Positions 33,082 through 34,896 of a stretch of DNA of 34,896 bases are shown one piece after another. The stretch spans positions 1-34,896 of the forward strand of contig UQKK01000033.1 in NCBI GenBank assembly GCA_900541505.1, in the 5' to 3' direction. This DNA comes from an uncultured Ruminococcus sp. Lineage in GTDB: Bacteria > Bacillota > Clostridia > Lachnospirales > Lachnospiraceae. Numbering within the stretch: position 1 is the stretch's first letter; each line of letters opens with the position of its first letter. The notes under the pieces were generated by a model. That model was not told where the DNA came from, did no database searches, and was given only the letters and a program-made list of their open reading frames with translations. A program made the position numbers and the translations under genes.

Positions 33082-33111
33082 CAAAAGAGCTCCGGACTGT
33101 CCGAAGCTCTT
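33082..33111 (-). terminator. rpsB-tsf operon terminator
   Basis: On the minus strand AGAGCTTCGGA and TCCGGAGCTCT pair with one wobble, a 3-base loop and TTTT after it, about 40 bases past the tsf stop codon. Confidence 0.85.
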
Positions 33112-33149
33112 GTCTGCTTAGCTGTATCTGTTGTTTTGCAGCGTTTATA

Positions 33150-34085
33150 TTACATTCCAGCCTGTGCCGCTACTTCAGCTGCAAAGTCGTCTACTTTCTT
33201 CTCCAGACCTTCGCCTGTCTCGAAACGAACCATTTTCTTTACAGTTACGTTTGCATTGTTCTCTTTTGCAACTTTTTCTACGTATTTTCCAACTGTCAGG
33301 TCAGAATCCTGAACATATACCTGGTCTAACAGGCAGATTTCTTTCAATTCCTTGTTGAGACGTCCGACAATCATCTTCTCGATGATGTTGTCCGGCTTCG
33401 GCTTCTTGCTCTCTTCGTTCTCTTTCTTAGCTGCCGCGAGAAGGATTTCTTTCTCGTGGTCTAAGTATTCCTGGGACACTTCGTCACGGGATACATATTT
33501 CGGAGACATCGCTGCTACCTGCATAGCTACGTTCCTTAAGCAAGCCTTGATGTCGTCATTTACAACATCTGTGTCTGCCTCGATGAGAACGCCGATACGT
33601 CCGCCGCCGTGGATGTAGGATACAACACAGCCGTTGTCTGCTGTCACTTTCTCAAATCTTCTGATGTTCAGGTTCTCGCCGATTACCGCGATTTTCTCTA
33701 CCAGCGCATCCTTTACTGTCTTGGAAGTATCAGAAGCCCATGCCTCTGCCATGAACGCATCCATATCTGCTGCGTTAGAGTCTGCAGCCTGATTTACAAC
33801 TTCCTCTACAAAGCTCTGGAACTCTTCATTTTTTGCAACAAAGTCTGTCTCAGAGTTTACTTCAACAATTGCAGCTACCTTGTCATCTTTAACAACAGCC
33901 TTAACGATACCTTCTGCAGCGATTCTTCCTGCTTTCTTCTCAGCCTTAGCCTGTCCGTTCTTTCTCAGGAACTCTACTGCTGCATCCATGTCGCCGTTTG
34001 TCTCTGTAAGAGCTTTCTTACAGTCCATCATGCCTGCGCCTGTCATTTCTCTTAACTCTTTTACCATTCCTGCTGTGATTGCCAT
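33150..34085 (-). CDS. tsf: Translation elongation factor Ts
   Basis: A 311-residue cytosolic nucleotide exchange factor for EF-Tu. The N-terminal UBA-like domain reads VKELREMTGAGMMDCKKALTE, and the conserved core has EVNSETDFVAKNEEF. The C-terminus (LLDQVYVQDSDLTVGKYV) is complete. The ATG at 34085 is preferred because GGAGGAAA stands about 7 bases upstream; a start at 34100 would only translate that site. A terminator-like hairpin between rpsB and tsf may reduce tsf relative to rpsB. Confidence 0.97.
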   Translation of the reverse strand: MAITAGMVKELREMTGAGMMDCKKALTETNGDMDAAVEFLRKNGQAKAEKKAGRIAAEGIVKAVVKDDKVAAIVEVNSETDFVAKNEEFQSFVEEVVNQAADSNAADMDAFMAEAWASDTSKTVKDALVEKIAVIGENLNIRRFEKVTADNGCVVSYIHGGGRIGVLIEADTDVVNDDIKACLRNVAMQVAAMSPKYVSRDEVSQEYLDHEKEILLAAAKKENEESKKPKPDNIIEKMIVGRLNKELKEICLLDQVYVQDSDLTVGKYVEKVAKENNANVTVKKMVRFETGEGLEKKVDDFAAEVAAQAGM

Positions 34086-34121
34086 TCTTATTTCCTCCAT
34101 TTAATAATTTCTTAGTTTCTC

Positions 34122-34160
34122 CAAAAAATGCTCCAACCTGTCATGTCAGGCTGAAGCATT
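34122..34160 (-). terminator. Intercistronic terminator/attenuator between rpsB and tsf
   Basis: On the minus strand AATGCTTCAGCCTG and CAGGTTGGAGCATT pair over 14 positions with two wobbles, followed by six T. It lies within the 88-base rpsB-tsf gap, so tsf must be reached by read-through. Confidence 0.75.
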
Positions 34161-34173
34161 CCCGTTCAAATTA

Positions 34174-34896
34174 TTAAGCTTCTACAGTCTCTTCAGCTTC
34201 TTCTGTCTCTGCTGCTACAGCTTCTTCAGCTTCCTCGTAATACATTTCCTCTGCACCGGTCTCGCCCTGGTTTGCCTCGATAACTGCATCTGCCATCTTG
34301 GATACAATCAGTTTGACTGCTCTGATTGCATCATCGTTTCCTGGGATGACATAATCCAGTTCTTCCGGGTCACAGTTTGTATCACAGATTCCAATCAGCG
34401 GAATACCTAACGCATGTGCTTCCTGAACGCAGATTCTCTCTTTCTTCGGGTCTACGATAAAGATAGCATCCGGGATTCTCTTCATATCCTTGATACCGCC
34501 GAGGTTCTTCTCCAATTTCGCCCACTCTTTACGCAGTGCGATAACTTCTTTCTTCGGCAGTACATCAAATGTGCCGTCTTCTGACATTCTCTCGATTTCT
34601 TTCAGACGCTCAACTCTGCTCTGGATTGTCTTGAAGTTTGTGAGCATACCGCCCAGCCATCTCTCGTTTACATAGAACATTCCGCAGCGCTCTGCCTCTG
34701 TCTTGATGGCATCCTGCGCCTGTTTCTTTGTTCCTACGAAAAGGATTGTGCCGCCCTCTGCAGCGATGTCAGAAACAGCTTTATATGCATCATCAACCAT
34801 TCCTACAGATTTCTGCAGGTCGATGATATAAATACCATTTCTCTCTGTGTAAATGTACGGAGCCATTTTCGGGTTCCATCTTCTTGTCTGATGTCC
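34174..34896 (-). CDS. rpsB: Small subunit ribosomal protein uS2, 5'-truncated by the window
   Basis: The reading is open to the right edge (240 codons inside), beginning GHQTRRWNPKMAPYIYTERN, the known internal stretch of uS2; about 15-20 N-terminal residues are beyond the window. The core is typical (IIDLQKSV, FVGTKKQAQDA, GGMLTNFKTI, IPLIGICDTNCDPE). The C-terminus is a long acidic tail (EEMYYEEAEEAVAAETEEAE), common in Firmicutes homologues. tsf follows after 88 bases. Confidence 0.97.
   Translation of the reverse strand, partial: GHQTRRWNPKMAPYIYTERNGIYIIDLQKSVGMVDDAYKAVSDIAAEGGTILFVGTKKQAQDAIKTEAERCGMFYVNERWLGGMLTNFKTIQSRVERLKEIERMSEDGTFDVLPKKEVIALRKEWAKLEKNLGGIKDMKRIPDAIFIVDPKKERICVQEAHALGIPLIGICDTNCDPEELDYVIPGNDDAIRAVKLIVSKMADAVIEANQGETGAEEMYYEEAEEAVAAETEEAEETVEA

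Overview
The window looks like a chromosomal segment of a Clostridia member, most likely family Lachnospiraceae. That is inferred from protein character, strong AGGAGG-type ribosome binding sites, GUG/UUG start ambiguities and the conserved rpsB-tsf / pyrH-frr-uppS-cdsA-dxr-rseP block. No rRNA, tRNA, CRISPR array or insertion sequence was recognised. The window cuts two genes: an alpha/beta-hydrolase-like gene at the left edge and rpsB at the right edge.

Layout. (1) 1-2.4 kb: hydrolase start, a TIGR04076-type small protein, an orphan LytTR response regulator and a RhuM-Fic fusion protein. (2) 2.6-6.9 kb: carAB (carbamoyl phosphate synthase) behind a near-consensus promoter and a structured leader. 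(3) 7.1-10.0 kb: a membrane-anchored transglutaminase-like protein, a 58-residue Cys-rich protein and a peptidoglycan-binding protein. (4) 10.1-15.2 kb: rseP, dxr, cdsA, uppS, frr and pyrH, all on the minus strand in the classical order. (5) 15.3-17.9 kb: lrgA, lrgB and a CLC antiporter with a TrkA-C tail in one operon. (6) 18.0-21.1 kb: aroF-aroB-aroE on the plus strand, diverging from lrgA around one perfect palindrome that holds both -35 boxes. (7) 21.4-22.8 kb: an AbiEi/AbiEii toxin-antitoxin pair in an AT-rich patch. (8) 22.9-31.3 kb: a VanH-like D-2-hydroxyacid dehydrogenase, a Cof-type HAD phosphatase, a PdaA-like deacetylase, two MATE exporters, a dicarboxylate/amino-acid symporter and a DUF362 protein. 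(9) 31.3-32.8 kb: an AGCS alanine/glycine symporter with 35-bp tandem repeats at its 3' side and an elaborate structured leader at its 5' side. (10) 33.1-34.9 kb: tsf and rpsB.

Functional links. The translation/lipid block (rpsB-tsf ... pyrH-frr-uppS-cdsA-dxr-rseP) is split by about 18 kb of metabolic, transport and defence genes. carAB and pyrH both serve pyrimidine synthesis; aroF-aroB-aroE are early shikimate steps; dxr, uppS and cdsA feed isoprenoid carrier and phospholipid synthesis.

The points I consider most worth a second look are non-coding: the shared lrgAB/aroFBE divergent operator, the AGCS leader, the three back-to-back hairpins after frr, the promoter-terminator unit upstream of the first MATE gene, and the 35-bp repeats at the 3' end of the AGCS gene. 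I did not find a clearly new multi-gene system. Among genes, the RhuM-Fic protein and the AbiE pair are the main defence- or toxin-type candidates.
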